From Corynebacterium tuberculostearicum (GTDB taxonomy: Bacteria > Actinomycetota > Actinomycetes > Mycobacteriales > Mycobacteriaceae): 64,000 bases of DNA. The notes under the pieces were generated by a model. That model saw nothing but the letters and a program-made list of their open reading frames with translations. It was not told the origin of the DNA and ran no database searches. Position 1 is the first letter of the stretch; each line of letters opens with the position of its first letter. The stretch is taken from assembly GCF_030506365.1 (NCBI RefSeq), contig NZ_CP073092.1:1426001-1490000 (forward strand). Reading direction: 5' to 3'. The position numbers and the translations under genes are program-made. Below are positions 51,938-62,160 of this stretch, in pieces.

Positions 51938-53245
51938 TTAAAGGATGACCAAGCCGAACGCGTAGCCCAAGAGGACAGAAACCACGATGCTGACCGTGCC
52001 TGGGATAAGGAATGGGTGGTTGAATACAGCCTTACCGATTCGAGTCGAGCCGGTATCGTCCATCTCCACCGCTGCCAGCAGCGTTGGGTAGGTCGGCAGG
52101 ATAAATAGTGCCGAGACGGCCGGGAAAGCAGCGACTGCAGTAAGGGGGCTTACGCCCAGAGCCAGGGCTGCTGGCATGAGGGCCTTGGTCGTAGCGGCCT
52201 GCGAGTACAGCAGCGCTGCGGCGAAGAACAAGACCACCGCGAGTAGCCACGGCGAAGACTCAATAACGCTGCCAGCCATGGACTGAATATCGTCCATGTA
52301 GTGGTTGATAAGGCTGGTACCCAACCATGCAACGCCAAGCACACAAATACATGCGGACATACCGGACTTAAATACCGGGGTATTGAGAACATCTCCGGCC
52401 GAGACCTTCGTCATCATGACGATGATGGTGGCCGCGGTAAGCATAACCGTCATAATGGCCTCATTACGTGGCAGGGTTGGCTCTGCAATTAGGCCGACCT
52501 GCTCCGAGGTCAGCGTGGCCCAGGCCATCACGATGACGATGGCTACGAGGAACACCAGAACAGAAGCCTTGGCACCCTTCTGCGGCTGGAAGTTCTCAGC
52601 ACCCAGTGGTTGCTTAACCAGGCCTTGCGCCTTGCGCTCCTGGTACACCGGGTCATCATCTAGTTCCTTGCCAAACTTATTAGCAATCCACGCAGCCGGG
52701 AAGATAGACAGGAACGTTGCCGGAATGACGACCGCCAGCACCTGCAAATAGCCCACTCCAGCTGGTTCCAACAGGCTGGCTAGGAGAACCACTGCGGCAG
52801 AAATAGGAGAGGCACAAATTGCCATCTGAGAGGCAACTACCGCAATGGAAAGCGGGCGTGAGGGGCGAACCTTGCCTTCTTTAGCTACCTCAACAATGAC
52901 CGGTAGCGTGGAGAATGCAGTGTGGCCGGTACCGGCCAGCACCGTCATCAACCACGTAACGATGGGCGCGTAGAACGTAATCCGCTTTGGGTTCTTGCGC
53001 AGAAACTTTTCTGCGATGTGCACCAGGTAGTCCATGCCACCAGCCCTCTGCATCGCAGCGATGGCGGCAATGACGGTCATGATGATACCGATCACGTCGA
53101 ACGGGATGTCTTCCCTAGTAATGGGGACACCGGTGAGACCAAGGGCCAACACACCGAGGCCGCCGGCCATACCGATACCAATTGAACCAATCCTCGCGCC
53201 CAAGAAAATGGCGGCGAGAACGATGACTATATGAACAATAACCAT
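51938..53245 (-). CDS. Anaerobic C4-dicarboxylate transporter, Dcu family
   Basis: The 435-residue protein has about 11-12 transmembrane helices and the DcuA/DcuB signature region GTGHTAFSTLPVIVEVAKEG, SQMAICASPISAAVV and PALALGVSPLTAVAAFPAVSALF. It probably exchanges fumarate or aspartate for succinate. The ATG at 53245 was chosen because GGAG (53253-53256) is 7 bases away, whereas the ATG at 53251 abuts it. The aspA gene directly upstream on the same strand supports an aspartate/fumarate/succinate role. DcuA versus DcuB cannot be told. Confidence 0.88.
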   Translation of the reverse strand: MVIVHIVIVLAAIFLGARIGSIGIGMAGGLGVLALGLTGVPITREDIPFDVIGIIMTVIAAIAAMQRAGGMDYLVHIAEKFLRKNPKRITFYAPIVTWLMTVLAGTGHTAFSTLPVIVEVAKEGKVRPSRPLSIAVVASQMAICASPISAAVVLLASLLEPAGVGYLQVLAVVIPATFLSIFPAAWIANKFGKELDDDPVYQERKAQGLVKQPLGAENFQPQKGAKASVLVFLVAIVIVMAWATLTSEQVGLIAEPTLPRNEAIMTVMLTAATIIVMMTKVSAGDVLNTPVFKSGMSACICVLGVAWLGTSLINHYMDDIQSMAGSVIESSPWLLAVVLFFAAALLYSQAATTKALMPAALALGVSPLTAVAAFPAVSALFILPTYPTLLAAVEMDDTGSTRIGKAVFNHPFLIPGTVSIVVSVLLGYAFGLVIL

Positions 53246-53599
53246 GGACATACTCCATACGCTCTGTATGCAAACTAAGGGCACGCATCCCCATACAGAG
53301 TGCATGCCGTCCTTAACATCTTCTATTTTGCACCTGTCACGTCGATTTATTCACTCGAACTGTCCGTTTGTGTTGATTCCCACATGTATTAAGCGTCTCG
53401 TTATAAGACGGTCGGTATCCTTCTCCGCATTCGCCCAGCACAGGGACGTAAAAGGAAACTAGCAACCGCCGATTCCAAACACGCAAAAGACCCCCGCAGC
53501 CTTCGCCAGATTTCCTTGTACGCCAAGAGAAAATGGCAGAGACCATGGGAGTCTTCTATGTGGGGCGCTATGCCCTACTGCTTCTCAAAAGCCGCGACT
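53246..53599. other. aspA-dcu intergenic region
   Basis: This is 354 bases between aspA and dcu. It holds an inverted repeat near the dcu start (listed separately) and no terminator that I can support after aspA, so read-through into dcu is possible. No small gene is convincing; the open minus-strand frame at 53337-53546 lacks a ribosome site and family resemblance. Confidence 0.5.
53262..53300. promoter_or_regulatory. Inverted repeat upstream of dcu
   Basis: CTCTGTATG (53262-53270) and CATACAGAG (53292-53300) are perfect nine-base arms around a 21-base spacer. They lie 16-55 bases before the dcu start, in the mRNA leader or promoter. They could bind a dimeric regulator or form a leader hairpin affecting translation. 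Confidence 0.55.
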
Positions 53600-55159
53600 T
53601 TAGTCCTCGTCGATGAAGAGCTGACCGCGGAACTCTGGGTGCATGAGGTTCTCAACGGACAGAACCTTGTTCAAGGTTGCTTCATCCAGCAGGCCCTTCT
53701 CCAAGACGAGTTCCTTGACGCCCTTGCCGGTCTCCAAGGACTCCTTGGCAATCAGGTCACCGTTGTGGTGGCCGATGAACGGGTTGAGGTAGGTGACGAT
53801 ACCGATGGAGTTTTCCACGTAGGCACGGCAGACATCTGGGTTGGCGGTGATTCCGGTGACGCACTTTTCGCGCAGGGCGTCGACGGCGTTGCCCATGATG
53901 CGAATGGACTGGAACAGTGCCTCGCCAATGACCGGCTCCATGACGTTGAGCTGCAGCTGGCCAGCCTCAGCGGCCATGGTGACGACGTGGTCATTGCCGA
54001 AGATCTTGAAGCAGGTCTGGTTCACAACCTCCGGGATAACCGGGTTAACCTTACCCGGCATGATGGAGGAGCCGGCCTGACGGGCAGGCAGGTTGATTTC
54101 AGCCAGGCCAGCACGCGGACCGGAAGACAGCAGGCGCAGGTCATTACAGATCTTGGCGAGCTTCATCGCGGCGCGCTTGATGGTGGCGTGCAGCAGCACG
54201 TATGCGCCACAGTCAGAGGTTGCCTCAATGAGATCGCGGGCGGTCTTCATCTCCAGGCCGGTGACCTCAGACAGAGCTGCGGTGACCTGGTGGCGGTAGC
54301 CGGCCGGGGTGTTCACTCCGGTGCCGATTGCGGTTGCGCCCAAGTTGATCTCGAGCAGACGGCGCTGTGCATCGCGCAGCAATGCCTGCTCCTCGTTCAG
54401 GTTATTGGCAAAGCCCTTGAACTCATCACCCAAGGTCATCGGAACCGCATCCTGAAGCTGAGTACGACCCATCTTCAGGATGTCCTGGAACTCATTGCCC
54501 TTGACCTGGAATGCGGCACGCAGACCATCCATGCGCTCAATGAGGTGATCAACTGCTGCATGCAGACCCAAGCGGAAGCCGGTCGGGTAAGCATCGTTGG
54601 TGGACTGGGACATGTTCACATCATCATTCGGGTTGATGATGTCATAGGAGCCCTTTTCCTCACCGAGGTATTCCAGGGCGAGGTTGGCAACAACCTCGTT
54701 GGTGTTCATATTCAGCGAGGTACCAGCGCCACCCTGGAAAACGTCCAGCGGGAACTGATCCATGCAGCGGCCCTCTTCCAGGATCTGGTCGCAGGCCCAG
54801 ATGATTGCTTCAGCCTTCTTCTTGGGCAGTACGTGGAGGCGGCGGTTTGCCATGGCGGCCGCCTTCTTGACCTGGACCATGCCGCGGATGAAGTGCGGGA
54901 TGGTGTTGATGGTCACGTAAGAGATCTGGAAGTTCTCCATGGCGCGTACGGTGTGCACACCGTAGTAAGCGTCAGCGGGTACCTCCAAAGAGCCAAGAAG
55001 GTCGGTCTCGGTGCGAGTCTTCTTGCTGGAGTTCTTAGGTGCCTTTTGTTCGGCCACCTTCTGCTGTGCGGCGTGAGTGGAAGTGTCAGCTTCCTTCTTC
55101 TTCACGTCCTTTGCTGCAGACTTGGTGTCCTTTTCTTCTTTATTAGAGGACTTTGCCAT
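53600..55159 (-). CDS. aspA: Aspartate ammonia-lyase
   Basis: The 519-residue protein has the fumarase/aspartase signature [11 protein letters not shown] (about 365-375), where the SS loop Ser is the catalytic base, plus [13 protein letters not shown] and THRYP-like substrate regions. An N-terminal Lys/Glu/Ala-rich extension of about 45 residues precedes the [17 protein letters not shown] start shared with E. coli AspA. It is likely disordered. It converts aspartate to fumarate and ammonia. The extension resembles that of C. glutamicum AspA. AAAGGAG lies 10 bases before ATG. Confidence 0.97.
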   Translation of the reverse strand: MAKSSNKEEKDTKSAAKDVKKKEADTSTHAAQQKVAEQKAPKNSSKKTRTETDLLGSLEVPADAYYGVHTVRAMENFQISYVTINTIPHFIRGMVQVKKAAAMANRRLHVLPKKKAEAIIWACDQILEEGRCMDQFPLDVFQGGAGTSLNMNTNEVVANLALEYLGEEKGSYDIINPNDDVNMSQSTNDAYPTGFRLGLHAAVDHLIERMDGLRAAFQVKGNEFQDILKMGRTQLQDAVPMTLGDEFKGFANNLNEEQALLRDAQRRLLEINLGATAIGTGVNTPAGYRHQVTAALSEVTGLEMKTARDLIEATSDCGAYVLLHATIKRAAMKLAKICNDLRLLSSGPRAGLAEINLPARQAGSSIMPGKVNPVIPEVVNQTCFKIFGNDHVVTMAAEAGQLQLNVMEPVIGEALFQSIRIMGNAVDALREKCVTGITANPDVCRAYVENSIGIVTYLNPFIGHHNGDLIAKESLETGKGVKELVLEKGLLDEATLNKVLSVENLMHPEFRGQLFIDED

Positions 55160-55187
55160 GATGGCTCGGCTCCTTTGCCTGTCGAGA

Positions 55188-55193
55188 CTTATA
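55188..55193 (-). promoter_or_regulatory. Probable -10 box of aspA
   Basis: TATAAG on the minus strand lies 29 bases before the ATG, so the transcript has a short leader with AAAGGAG. The -35 region is poor. Confidence 0.4.
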
Positions 55194-55269
55194 TTCGAAT
55201 GAGTAACCTCAAGCGCTAATGTTAGCCACGACTGAATCTATTTGGGCCGACCCAGAGAAAATGATCCCC

Positions 55270-56115
55270 CTAAAAGCGGGCGATGCGTAAATCGGAAGCC
55301 AAAATTGCCTCCGCTCCAAGTTGGGAAAGTCGGTCCATGACTTGGTTGGCTTGCTTCTTCGGAACCATCGCTCGCACTGCCACCCAGTTCTCACGCGCCA
55401 ACGGCGACACCGTAGGACCGGTTAATCCTGGAGTAATACCAGCGGCTGCATCGAGGTTGGATTGAGCAATGTTGTAGTCGATCATTAGATATGTGCGAGC
55501 GTGCAGAATTCCCTGAATGCGGTCGAGCACTACCTGCTCTTCCTCAGTGACCTCTACCCCCGTGCGCTTAATGACTACCGCCTCGGATTCAATGATCGGC
55601 TCCCCGAACGGCGCTAAGCCTTGCTGACGCAAAGTAGTACCAGTTGACACGACATCAGCAATAACATCGGCAACCCCTAGCCGGATGGAAATCTCTACGG
55701 CGCCGTCCAATCGAATAACATCGGCCTCAATCCCATGTGCGGCGAGGTTTGCGCGAACAAGATTGGGGTACGACGTCGCGATCCGCCGCCCAACCAGTTG
55801 AGAGATATCCCACTCCTCCCCCTGCGGGGCTGCGTACCGGAACTTGGAGCCACCGAAGCCTAAAGGCAGCACTTCATCAAAGCTCGCTTTAGAGTCAAGT
55901 GCCAAGTCTCGGCCAGTGATGCCTAGGTCTAAGACCCCGCGGGCAACATAGATGGCGATATCTTTCGGCCGCAGGAAAAAGAACTCGACCCCGTTATCGG
56001 AATCCACTACGTTGAGCGCCTTGGAATGCCCGCGGCCCTTGTAACCGGCCTCTGAAAGGATCTCCACGGCAGCTTCTGACAACGTGCCCTTATTCGGTAC
56101 AGCAATCTTGATCAT
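55270..56115 (-). CDS. hisG: ATP phosphoribosyltransferase (long form)
   Basis: The 281-residue HisG has the N-terminal catalytic domain ([38 protein letters not shown] [12 protein letters not shown]) and the C-terminal ACT-like regulatory domain (about 210-281) that binds histidine. It begins histidine synthesis. GGAAGGAT precedes the ATG. It follows hisE on the same strand with 29 bases between. Confidence 0.96.
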   Translation of the reverse strand: MIKIAVPNKGTLSEAAVEILSEAGYKGRGHSKALNVVDSDNGVEFFFLRPKDIAIYVARGVLDLGITGRDLALDSKASFDEVLPLGFGGSKFRYAAPQGEEWDISQLVGRRIATSYPNLVRANLAAHGIEADVIRLDGAVEISIRLGVADVIADVVSTGTTLRQQGLAPFGEPIIESEAVVIKRTGVEVTEEEQVVLDRIQGILHARTYLMIDYNIAQSNLDAAAGITPGLTGPTVSPLARENWVAVRAMVPKKQANQVMDRLSQLGAEAILASDLRIARF

Positions 56116-56144
56116 GCGGATCCTTCCATCCTGTGGGGAGTTAC

Positions 56145-56408
56145 CTAGAGGTACTTATAAAGGTCTTCAGGGGTAAGTCCGCGCTTAAGCATCATGACCT
56201 GAGTCCAATAAAGCAGCTGGGACATCTCTTCCGCCAGCTCATCGTCGGACTGATATTCGGCGGCGATCCATACTTCCCCGGCTTCTTCGATGATCTTTTT
56301 ACCGATGAAATGCTCGCCTTTATCCAGCGCGGCAACGGTGTCAGAACCAGCTGGACGCTGGTCGGCCTTCTCGGCTAACTCGGTAAAAAGAGTCTCAAAG
56401 TTCTTCAC
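56145..56408 (-). CDS. hisE: Phosphoribosyl-ATP pyrophosphatase
   Basis: The 87-residue all-helical MazG-like enzyme has the metal-binding motif [15 protein letters not shown] with EExxE and a [13 protein letters not shown] second motif. It performs the second step of histidine synthesis, hydrolysing phosphoribosyl-ATP. GTG start at 56408. It forms the hisE-hisG operon. Confidence 0.96.
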   Translation of the reverse strand: MKNFETLFTELAEKADQRPAGSDTVAALDKGEHFIGKKIIEEAGEVWIAAEYQSDDELAEEMSQLLYWTQVMMLKRGLTPEDLYKYL

Positions 56409-56460
56409 GCCTACCTATTGTTCCACAGGTAGTTAGAGAATGTAGGGGAACTCTGAATTT

Positions 56461-57183
56461 CTACTGCCCCGCCGAAATCTTAGCGAACCACTCATAGACG
56501 TCAGTGGCCTTAGATCCCGCGAGGTGCCACGAATCGCGGAGGCTAGAGATTTCGGTGACCTCGGTCGGAACCTCAACCTGGTCATCTTCGGGCAAACCGA
56601 TAACCACACAGCCGGCATCAACGGCGGCGCGCATGCCGGTTGCGGAATCTTCGAAAACTAAGCAATCCGCGGGATCTGCTCCAATGCGGCGGGCGGCCTC
56701 GCGGTACATATCCGGTGCTGGCTTGCCGGCAGGAACCTCATCCCCGCAGATAGTATCGACGAAATACTTCCGCCCCAACGCAGTGATAGCAGCGTCAGCA
56801 ACATTGCGCTCGGTATTGGTAGTGACCATCATGGGCACCCCTTCCGCCTTTAGCTCTTGGAGCAAGGCGGGAATTCCCGGAAAGATCTCCAACTTGCGAG
56901 CAAAAAGACCCTTGACATAGTCAAACATCTGGGCGCGGTAACGCTCGCTGTCGCCTGGCTGCAGCGAAACTCCCGCATTATCTGCGCAGATTCCCAAGGT
57001 GGTATCAAAGGTCGCACCCACCGTGGCTAGGCGCTGGGTGGGAGTGAGCCGTTTGCCCAGCAGTTCCGAAAGATAGAACGTTGCCTCCGCCCAGAGGGGC
57101 TCCGAATTAGTGAGGGTCCCATCCATATCCCAGAAGATGGCGGCGGGCTTAGACAGGCCGGAAGCGGCGGTGGAGTGCGACAC
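56461..57183 (-). CDS. HAD-family hydrolase (beta-phosphoglucomutase-like)
   Basis: The 240-residue protein has motif I WDMDGTLTNSEPLW (nucleophile Asp and acid/base Asp), motif II MVTTNTERN, motif III Lys in AGKPAPDMY, and motif IV VFEDSATGMRAA. The helical cap between I and II places it with the phosphoglucomutase-like phosphatases; the substrate is not known. It is followed downstream by hisE on the same strand. Confidence 0.9.
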   Translation of the reverse strand: MSHSTAASGLSKPAAIFWDMDGTLTNSEPLWAEATFYLSELLGKRLTPTQRLATVGATFDTTLGICADNAGVSLQPGDSERYRAQMFDYVKGLFARKLEIFPGIPALLQELKAEGVPMMVTTNTERNVADAAITALGRKYFVDTICGDEVPAGKPAPDMYREAARRIGADPADCLVFEDSATGMRAAVDAGCVVIGLPEDDQVEVPTEVTEISSLRDSWHLAGSKATDVYEWFAKISAGQ

Positions 57184-57251
57184 GGGAATAAAGCTAGCTT
57201 TCTCTATCAGGAAGGAAATAGTGTCACCGTCTACAGTGCAAGCACACGGCG

Positions 57252-57291
57252 GTAAGTGCCAGCCGCGCAGTTAGCGCGAGCTGGCACTTAC
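57252..57291. repeat. Very strong hairpin without T tract
   Basis: GTAAGTGCCAGC (57252-57263) and GCTGGCACTTAC (57280-57291) are perfect 12-base arms. An inner CGCGC/GCGCG stem and AGTTA loop follow, with one bulged A, for about 17 base pairs. Neither side carries a clear T run, so it is not a classical terminator. Confidence 0.75.
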
Positions 57292-57310
57292 TAAGGCGGA
57301 AGGGGCAGAA

Positions 57311-57694
57311 CTAAAAGTCCAGTTCCGGAATCTGCGACAGGGCTTCGTCGTCTGCTCCGGTGGCCGCGCTGGCGTTATAGATAAGCTCAGAGAGCTCTTC
57401 CTTTTCCTCTGGCTCGAGAACGGCATCGTGCTGAGCGCGATTAAAATCTGCCAACTTACGAACGGTCTTGGACAAGACGGTGACCAACTGTGGTCCGTCC
57501 GGATCGTCCGGAAGTGCATCCAGCCCATCGAGCATCTGCTCAAGGTGGCCGCGCAGCTCTGGGAGGACGTTGGCGTCAAACGGTGCCTCCCAGAACTCCT
57601 TTTCCTCTTCCTTGAGGTAATCGCCGGTGGCGAAGGACTTCAGGTCACTAATGAACTCATCTACGTTGGGCTGGAAATCGGCGCGAATGCTCAT
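57311..57694 (-). CDS. Conserved hypothetical protein, acidic
   Basis: This 127-residue, acidic, mostly helical protein (FWEAPFDANVLPELRGHLEQMLDGLDALPDD) has no signal peptide, membrane helix or recognised motif. It looks like a corynebacterial genus-level family. It lies between the HAD gene and mshC on the same strand; role unknown. Confidence 0.7.
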   Translation of the reverse strand: MSIRADFQPNVDEFISDLKSFATGDYLKEEEKEFWEAPFDANVLPELRGHLEQMLDGLDALPDDPDGPQLVTVLSKTVRKLADFNRAQHDAVLEPEEKEELSELIYNASAATGADDEALSQIPELDF

Positions 57695-57718
57695 GCTGTA
57701 GATACTGCCCTATCTTGC

Positions 57719-58957
57719 CTAAGCCTGCACGCCGAGGAGCGAATTTAGTGCGGTGCGAACCAAATCGGCCGCGCCGTCCTCGTCCGTGCCACGGTCGGCC
57801 TCTGCCCACTCATCCACGGCAGCGAGCGCGGCCGGGGTATCAAGGTCGTTGGCGATTGCGGCACGCAGCTTGGCGACGACCTCTTCGGCCCCTGCCATGC
57901 TTCCCGGCTGCTCAAGAGCCTCCCGCCATGCGGCGAGGCGGCGCTTAGCGCCGTCGAGCACCTCGTCGGACCAGTCTCGCTCGTCGCGGTAATGGCCTGC
58001 GAAGACGCCCAAGCGGATAGCGGAGGGATCCTCACCCGCTCCGACGAGCTTGTGGACGAAGACGAGGTTGCCCAAGGACTTAGACATCTTGACCCCGTCG
58101 AGGCCAATCATGCCGGTATGCACGTAGAACTGTGCCATGCGATCAACGTTGAGGGCGGCCTCGGCGTGGGCAGCGGAAAACTCATGGTGTGGGAACTTCA
58201 GGTCGCTGCCGCCACCCTGGATATCAAAGGTTGATCCCAAGCGGTTGGTGGCGATGGCGGAACACTCAATATGCCAGCCTGGGCGGCCAGGCCCAAAGGG
58301 CGACTCCCAGGCTGGTTCGCCCTCGCGGTGGGCACGCCAGATGAGTGCGTCGAGCGGATTCTTCTTCCCTGGGCGGTCGGGATCGCCGCCGCGCTCGGCA
58401 AAGAAGGTGCGCATCTCTTCGGCAGAGTAATTGGACTCATAACCAAAGCGCTCGGTGGCCTCGATGGAGGCGTAGATATCTGGGTGCTCAGGGTCGTCTA
58501 CGACGTAGGCCGCTCCGACATCAAGCAGCTTTTGCACCATCTCCACGACCTCATCGACGGCTTCCATGGCGCCGATATAGTCCTGCGGCGGGAAAACGGA
58601 GAGCAGCTCCATATCGGAACGGAAGAGATCAATTTGAGAAGTGCCGAGCTCACGCCAATCTACACCGTCGCGTTCAGCACGTTCGAATAGCGGATCATCG
58701 ACGTCGGTGATGTTTTGGACGTAGTGAACCTTCTTCCCGGCATCCAGGAACGCACGGTAGATGAGGTCAAAGGTCAGGTACGTGGCGGCATGGCCCAAGT
58801 GGGTGGAGTCATAGGGCGTGATGCCACACACGTACATGGTGGCGGTATCCCCTGCGACCTCTACGGGAGCGATGGTTTGGTTCGCAGAATCGTACAAGCG
58901 CAGCTGTGCCGCATCACCCGGCACAGGGCGGAAGGAAGGTGTTGGCCAAGAATGCAT
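57719..58957 (-). CDS. mshC: Cysteine-1-D-myo-inosityl 2-amino-2-deoxy-alpha-D-glucopyranoside ligase MshC
   Basis: The 412-residue protein is a cysteinyl-tRNA-synthetase-like ligase. It has the HIGH-type [14 protein letters not shown], the zinc-site Cys in [15 protein letters not shown] and the KMSKS-type KMSKSLGN. It ligates cysteine to GlcN-Ins in mycothiol synthesis. ATG 58957 (MHSWPTPSF) matches mycobacterial MshC's MQSW start, and a TAGTAT box (58965-58970) ends 7 bases before it. An in-frame ATG three codons upstream is less likely. Confidence 0.96.
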   Translation of the reverse strand: MHSWPTPSFRPVPGDAAQLRLYDSANQTIAPVEVAGDTATMYVCGITPYDSTHLGHAATYLTFDLIYRAFLDAGKKVHYVQNITDVDDPLFERAERDGVDWRELGTSQIDLFRSDMELLSVFPPQDYIGAMEAVDEVVEMVQKLLDVGAAYVVDDPEHPDIYASIEATERFGYESNYSAEEMRTFFAERGGDPDRPGKKNPLDALIWRAHREGEPAWESPFGPGRPGWHIECSAIATNRLGSTFDIQGGGSDLKFPHHEFSAAHAEAALNVDRMAQFYVHTGMIGLDGVKMSKSLGNLVFVHKLVGAGEDPSAIRLGVFAGHYRDERDWSDEVLDGAKRRLAAWREALEQPGSMAGAEEVVAKLRAAIANDLDTPAALAAVDEWAEADRGTDEDGAADLVRTALNSLLGVQA

Positions 58958-58982
58958 AGCCACCATACTAACGCGGCGTGCC

Positions 58983-59837
58983 TTAGAGCGGCTGCAGGAC
59001 TCCCAATGCCAGGAGGATCATGACGAGCACGCCGACCGGGATGCGGTAAGCGGCAAACCAAGAGAAGGAATGGTTGCCCACGAACTTTAGTAGCCACGCA
59101 ATGGAGGCGTAGCCCAGTACAAAAGCGATGCCAGTGCCGACCAGAAGCTGCAGGCCGGAGGCTGCTTGGCCGGATTCGGGAGAAAAGGCGTCGGGAAGCG
59201 AGAAAAGGCCCGAAGCCAGCACGGCTGGAATGGCGAGCAAGAAGCTAAAGCGAGTGGCCACCTCGCGGTCCAGCCCCAGGAACAGACCACCGGAAATGGT
59301 GCCGCCGGAGCGGGAAACACCCGGAATGAGCGCCAAGCATTGGCACAGGCCCATAATGATGGCGTCTTTCATGGTCAACTGGTCAAAACTGCGTTCCTTC
59401 TTGCCCACTTTTTCTGCGGCGATGAAGACGAAGGAAAAGAGGATGAGCATAGCGGCGGTGATCCACAGGTTGCGCAGGGCGCCGCGGATAGCGTCCTCGA
59501 ATGCGAAGCCGATGATGCCGATGGGAATGGAACCCACGATGACCATCCACCCCATGCGCCAGTCCTGGCCGCGAGAGGACTTATCGGCCCAGCCGCGGAA
59601 CCAGCCGGAGAGAATCTGCCAAATCATTGGGGCGAAATAGACCAATACAGCCAGCTCCGTGCCCAGCTGGATAACTGCGGTGAAGGACGCGCCGGCGTCG
59701 TTGCCCCAAAAAAGCTCGGAAACAATGCGCAGGTGACCGGAGGAACTTACCGGAAGAAACTCGGTAAGCCCCTGCACGATGGACAAAACAATGACCTGCG
59801 CCCAAGAAACAGCGTCAGTTGCGGTATTAGAAATCAC
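58983..59837 (-). CDS. uppP: Undecaprenyl-diphosphate phosphatase
   Basis: The protein has about eight transmembrane helices, with the UppP signatures [14 protein letters not shown] (near the start) and [11 protein letters not shown]. It recycles undecaprenyl pyrophosphate for cell-wall synthesis and is linked to bacitracin resistance. The GTG at 59837 is chosen because a TAGTGT box (59845-59850) ends 7 bases before it; a GTG at 59846 overlaps that box. It is divergent from the lipoprotein gene. Confidence 0.94.
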   Translation of the reverse strand: MISNTATDAVSWAQVIVLSIVQGLTEFLPVSSSGHLRIVSELFWGNDAGASFTAVIQLGTELAVLVYFAPMIWQILSGWFRGWADKSSRGQDWRMGWMVIVGSIPIGIIGFAFEDAIRGALRNLWITAAMLILFSFVFIAAEKVGKKERSFDQLTMKDAIIMGLCQCLALIPGVSRSGGTISGGLFLGLDREVATRFSFLLAIPAVLASGLFSLPDAFSPESGQAASGLQLLVGTGIAFVLGYASIAWLLKFVGNHSFSWFAAYRIPVGVLVMILLALGVLQPL

Positions 59838-59903
59838 CCGCTTCACACTACAGCCGCGCTGGGCTTCGAGTTTTTACAACGCGCGCTGTTAGGATTAGTA
59901 GCC

Positions 59904-60950
59904 GTGAAATCTCAATCTGGCTCCGCACTTATCCTTTCCAGTTTGCTGGCGCTGAGCGCCACCGCGTTGGCCGCCTGCCAGCCCGACGTGGGCGTGGGCG
60001 CCGATCGAGAGACCGCGGTCAAGGGCCATGCCACACCAGCAGCCTCCCCGGCCAAGGCGGATCCAGAAGGCACTGTGGTTGACCTTAAATCAGACATCAC
60101 TGACCTTGCCGCCTTTGATGACTCGGTGGCAGTGCGCACCAAGGACGAGCTTCTCATCGGTAGCCAGAAGGATTTTGAGGGGCAGAAGGCTACCTCGCTA
60201 GACATTTCTTCGGAGTGTGGTGACCTCAGCTCTTCGGAGTCGGGCTTCGTCCTCGCCTGCCCGGATAAGGTTCTCCTCATCGATCCCGCTTCCCCGGATT
60301 CTCCCCAAGAGGTCGATATGGAAGAGGACTCCCCCGTCACCGCCGCCACCCAGCTATCCAGCGGCGAGATCTTTGCCACCTCGGCCAATTCCACCACGGT
60401 AGGTATCTACAAAGACGGAAAACGCGACGGAGACATCGAAGTGGAAGCCGGCTCGGACCAGCTATTGGCCGTGCCCAATTCCTCAGGCGATGACGGAGTG
60501 GTGCGCATCCACCGAGAGGATTCCACCATCCAGAACGTGGACTGGACGAATGATCGCGCGGGCGGCCGACTGCGCGTTGGCCAGGGAGTCGGCAGCATCG
60601 CGGTGGGCGATAACGGCGTGGTCCTCGCCTCCGATACCGAGGGCGGCCGCTTGGCCGTCTACACCTCAGATGACGTCGTCCGCCTGCATCAATACGGCAA
60701 CGTTGAGGGCACCCCATGGGGCGTAGCCTGGGATAATAAGCGCAATCTGGCGTGGGTGAGCGCCACCGATACCAATAAGGCTTATGCCTATGAAATTGGC
60801 AAAGGCGTACCAGAGCTGCGCGGAGATCTCTCCACCGTGCCGGATGCGCAGAATATTGCCCTGCTTGGCGACGGCACCTTTGTCGCCGCCTCCGCCACCG
60901 GCCACGGGCTGCAGTTCGTGGACGCCCCGCACCTGAAGAAGGAGTCTTAA
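59904..60950 (+). CDS. Lipoprotein with beta-propeller-like repeats
   Basis: The 348-residue protein has an N-terminal lipoprotein signal (basic MKSQSGS, hydrophobic stretch and lipobox ALAAC, with Cys about residue 23), then a secreted domain with repeating GVVLAS, VGDNGVV and [16 protein letters not shown] motifs. These are consistent with a YVTN/NHL-like beta propeller. GTG 59904 was chosen because the signal peptide starts there and a TAGGAT box ends 8 bases upstream; the open frame upstream runs antisense to uppP. It directly precedes pyrD (4 bases), so co-transcribed. Confidence 0.88.
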   Translation: MKSQSGSALILSSLLALSATALAACQPDVGVGADRETAVKGHATPAASPAKADPEGTVVDLKSDITDLAAFDDSVAVRTKDELLIGSQKDFEGQKATSLDISSECGDLSSSESGFVLACPDKVLLIDPASPDSPQEVDMEEDSPVTAATQLSSGEIFATSANSTTVGIYKDGKRDGDIEVEAGSDQLLAVPNSSGDDGVVRIHREDSTIQNVDWTNDRAGGRLRVGQGVGSIAVGDNGVVLASDTEGGRLAVYTSDDVVRLHQYGNVEGTPWGVAWDNKRNLAWVSATDTNKAYAYEIGKGVPELRGDLSTVPDAQNIALLGDGTFVAASATGHGLQFVDAPHLKKES

Positions 60951-60954
60951 CACT

Positions 60955-62070
60955 ATGACCAGCACTATTGACCAATTGCGCGCGCAGGCTTACCAGCTTG
61001 CCTTGCGGGGCATGTTTAAACTGAGCCCGGAGCGCATCCACGAGATTATCAACACTGCGCTCAGCGGACTCCAAGCCGCCGGGCCAGCCAACCGGGCCCT
61101 GGCAAAGATCCTGCCGGTCAACGATCCAGTGCTGCGCCAAGAGGTCTTCGGAGTAGAATTCCCCCGCCCGCTGGGACTTGCCGCCGGGTTTGATAAAAAC
61201 GCCGCGGCTGCTGATACGTGGACTCCCATTGGCTTTGGTTATGCAGAGTTGGGCACCGTCACCGCCCAAGCACAGCCCGGCAATCCTGCTCCGCGGCTCT
61301 TCCGTCTGAAGGCCGATAAGGCCATCTTGAACCGGATGGGCTTTAACAATAAAGGTGCGGCAGCCGCCGCAGAAAACCTGCGCAAGCGTCGCTACAGCGA
61401 TGTCATTGGCATCAATATTGGCAAAACCAAAGTCACCCCTGCCGAGCATGCTGTAGAAGACTACCGCCGCTCCGCGTCGGTGTTGGGCGACTTGGCAGAT
61501 TTCCTGGTGGTCAACGTTTCTTCGCCGAATACCCCGGGCCTGCGCGACCTTCAAGCAGTAGAATCGCTGCGCCCCATTCTCTCCGCCGTGCAGGAATGCA
61601 CCGCGGCTCCGGTGCTGGTGAAGATTGCCCCAGATCTTTCCGATGCCGACGTTGACGCCGTAGCAGACCTTGCCCTCGAACTCGGCCTCGACGGAATCGT
61701 AGCGACAAATACCACCATTTCCCGCGAGGGCCTTAAGACCCCAGCCGCCGAGGTAAAGGAGATGGGTGCCGGTGGCGTATCCGGCCCTCCGGTAGCTGAG
61801 CGCTCCCTGGAGGTACTGCGCCGCCTCAATGAGCGAGTCGGCGACCAGCTCACCCTCATCTCCGTGGGCGGCATCTCCACGCCAGAACAGGCATGGGAGC
61901 GCATCACTTCCGGTGCTTCCCTCCTGCAGGGCTACACCGGTCTCATCTACGGCGGACCGGACTGGATCCGCGATATCCACCGCGGCATTGCCGCTCAAAT
62001 CCGTGCCCACGGTTTGAGCAATATTTCCCAGGCGATTGGCTCCGGCCTCCCCTGGAAGCCTTTGGATTAG
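60955..62070 (+). CDS. pyrD: Dihydroorotate dehydrogenase, class 2 (quinone)
   Basis: The 371-residue class 2 enzyme has an N-terminal membrane-associating helix pair, [20 protein letters not shown], the catalytic Ser in [16 protein letters not shown], and FMN-binding [13 protein letters not shown] and the [10 protein letters not shown] tail. It oxidises dihydroorotate in pyrimidine synthesis and passes electrons to quinone. It follows the lipoprotein gene in one operon. Confidence 0.96.
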   Translation: MTSTIDQLRAQAYQLALRGMFKLSPERIHEIINTALSGLQAAGPANRALAKILPVNDPVLRQEVFGVEFPRPLGLAAGFDKNAAAADTWTPIGFGYAELGTVTAQAQPGNPAPRLFRLKADKAILNRMGFNNKGAAAAAENLRKRRYSDVIGINIGKTKVTPAEHAVEDYRRSASVLGDLADFLVVNVSSPNTPGLRDLQAVESLRPILSAVQECTAAPVLVKIAPDLSDADVDAVADLALELGLDGIVATNTTISREGLKTPAAEVKEMGAGGVSGPPVAERSLEVLRRLNERVGDQLTLISVGGISTPEQAWERITSGASLLQGYTGLIYGGPDWIRDIHRGIAAQIRAHGLSNISQAIGSGLPWKPLD

Positions 62071-62095
62071 TCCGACTCAAGGTTGCACAACACAA

Positions 62096-62143
62096 GGTCC
62101 GCCTACTTCTCCCGCTGCACGCAGAGAAAGTAGGCGGACCCTT
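62096..62143. terminator. Bidirectional terminator after pyrD
   Basis: GGTCCGCCTACTTCTC and GAGAAAGTAGGCGGACC form a long stem with a CTTTGTCTTT tract after it; the opposite side serves the convergent gene. Confidence 0.75.
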
Positions 62144-62160
62144 TGTCTTTGCTGTGCTGA

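Noticed and set aside
53337..53546. Small minus-strand gene between aspA and dcu
   Set aside because: No convincing start signal, and the Cys/Arg-rich translation resembles noncoding sequence.
53516..55219. Long open frame on the plus strand across aspA
   Set aside because: It is antisense to a clear aspartase and the translation has no family resemblance; the frame is open only because of codon bias in aspA.
59166..59903. N-terminal extension of the lipoprotein frame
   Set aside because: It overlaps uppP on the other strand, and the lipoprotein signal peptide starts at 59904.
60337..62010. Long minus-strand open frame across the lipoprotein and pyrD
   Set aside because: It is antisense to well-supported genes and has low-complexity Arg-rich translation.
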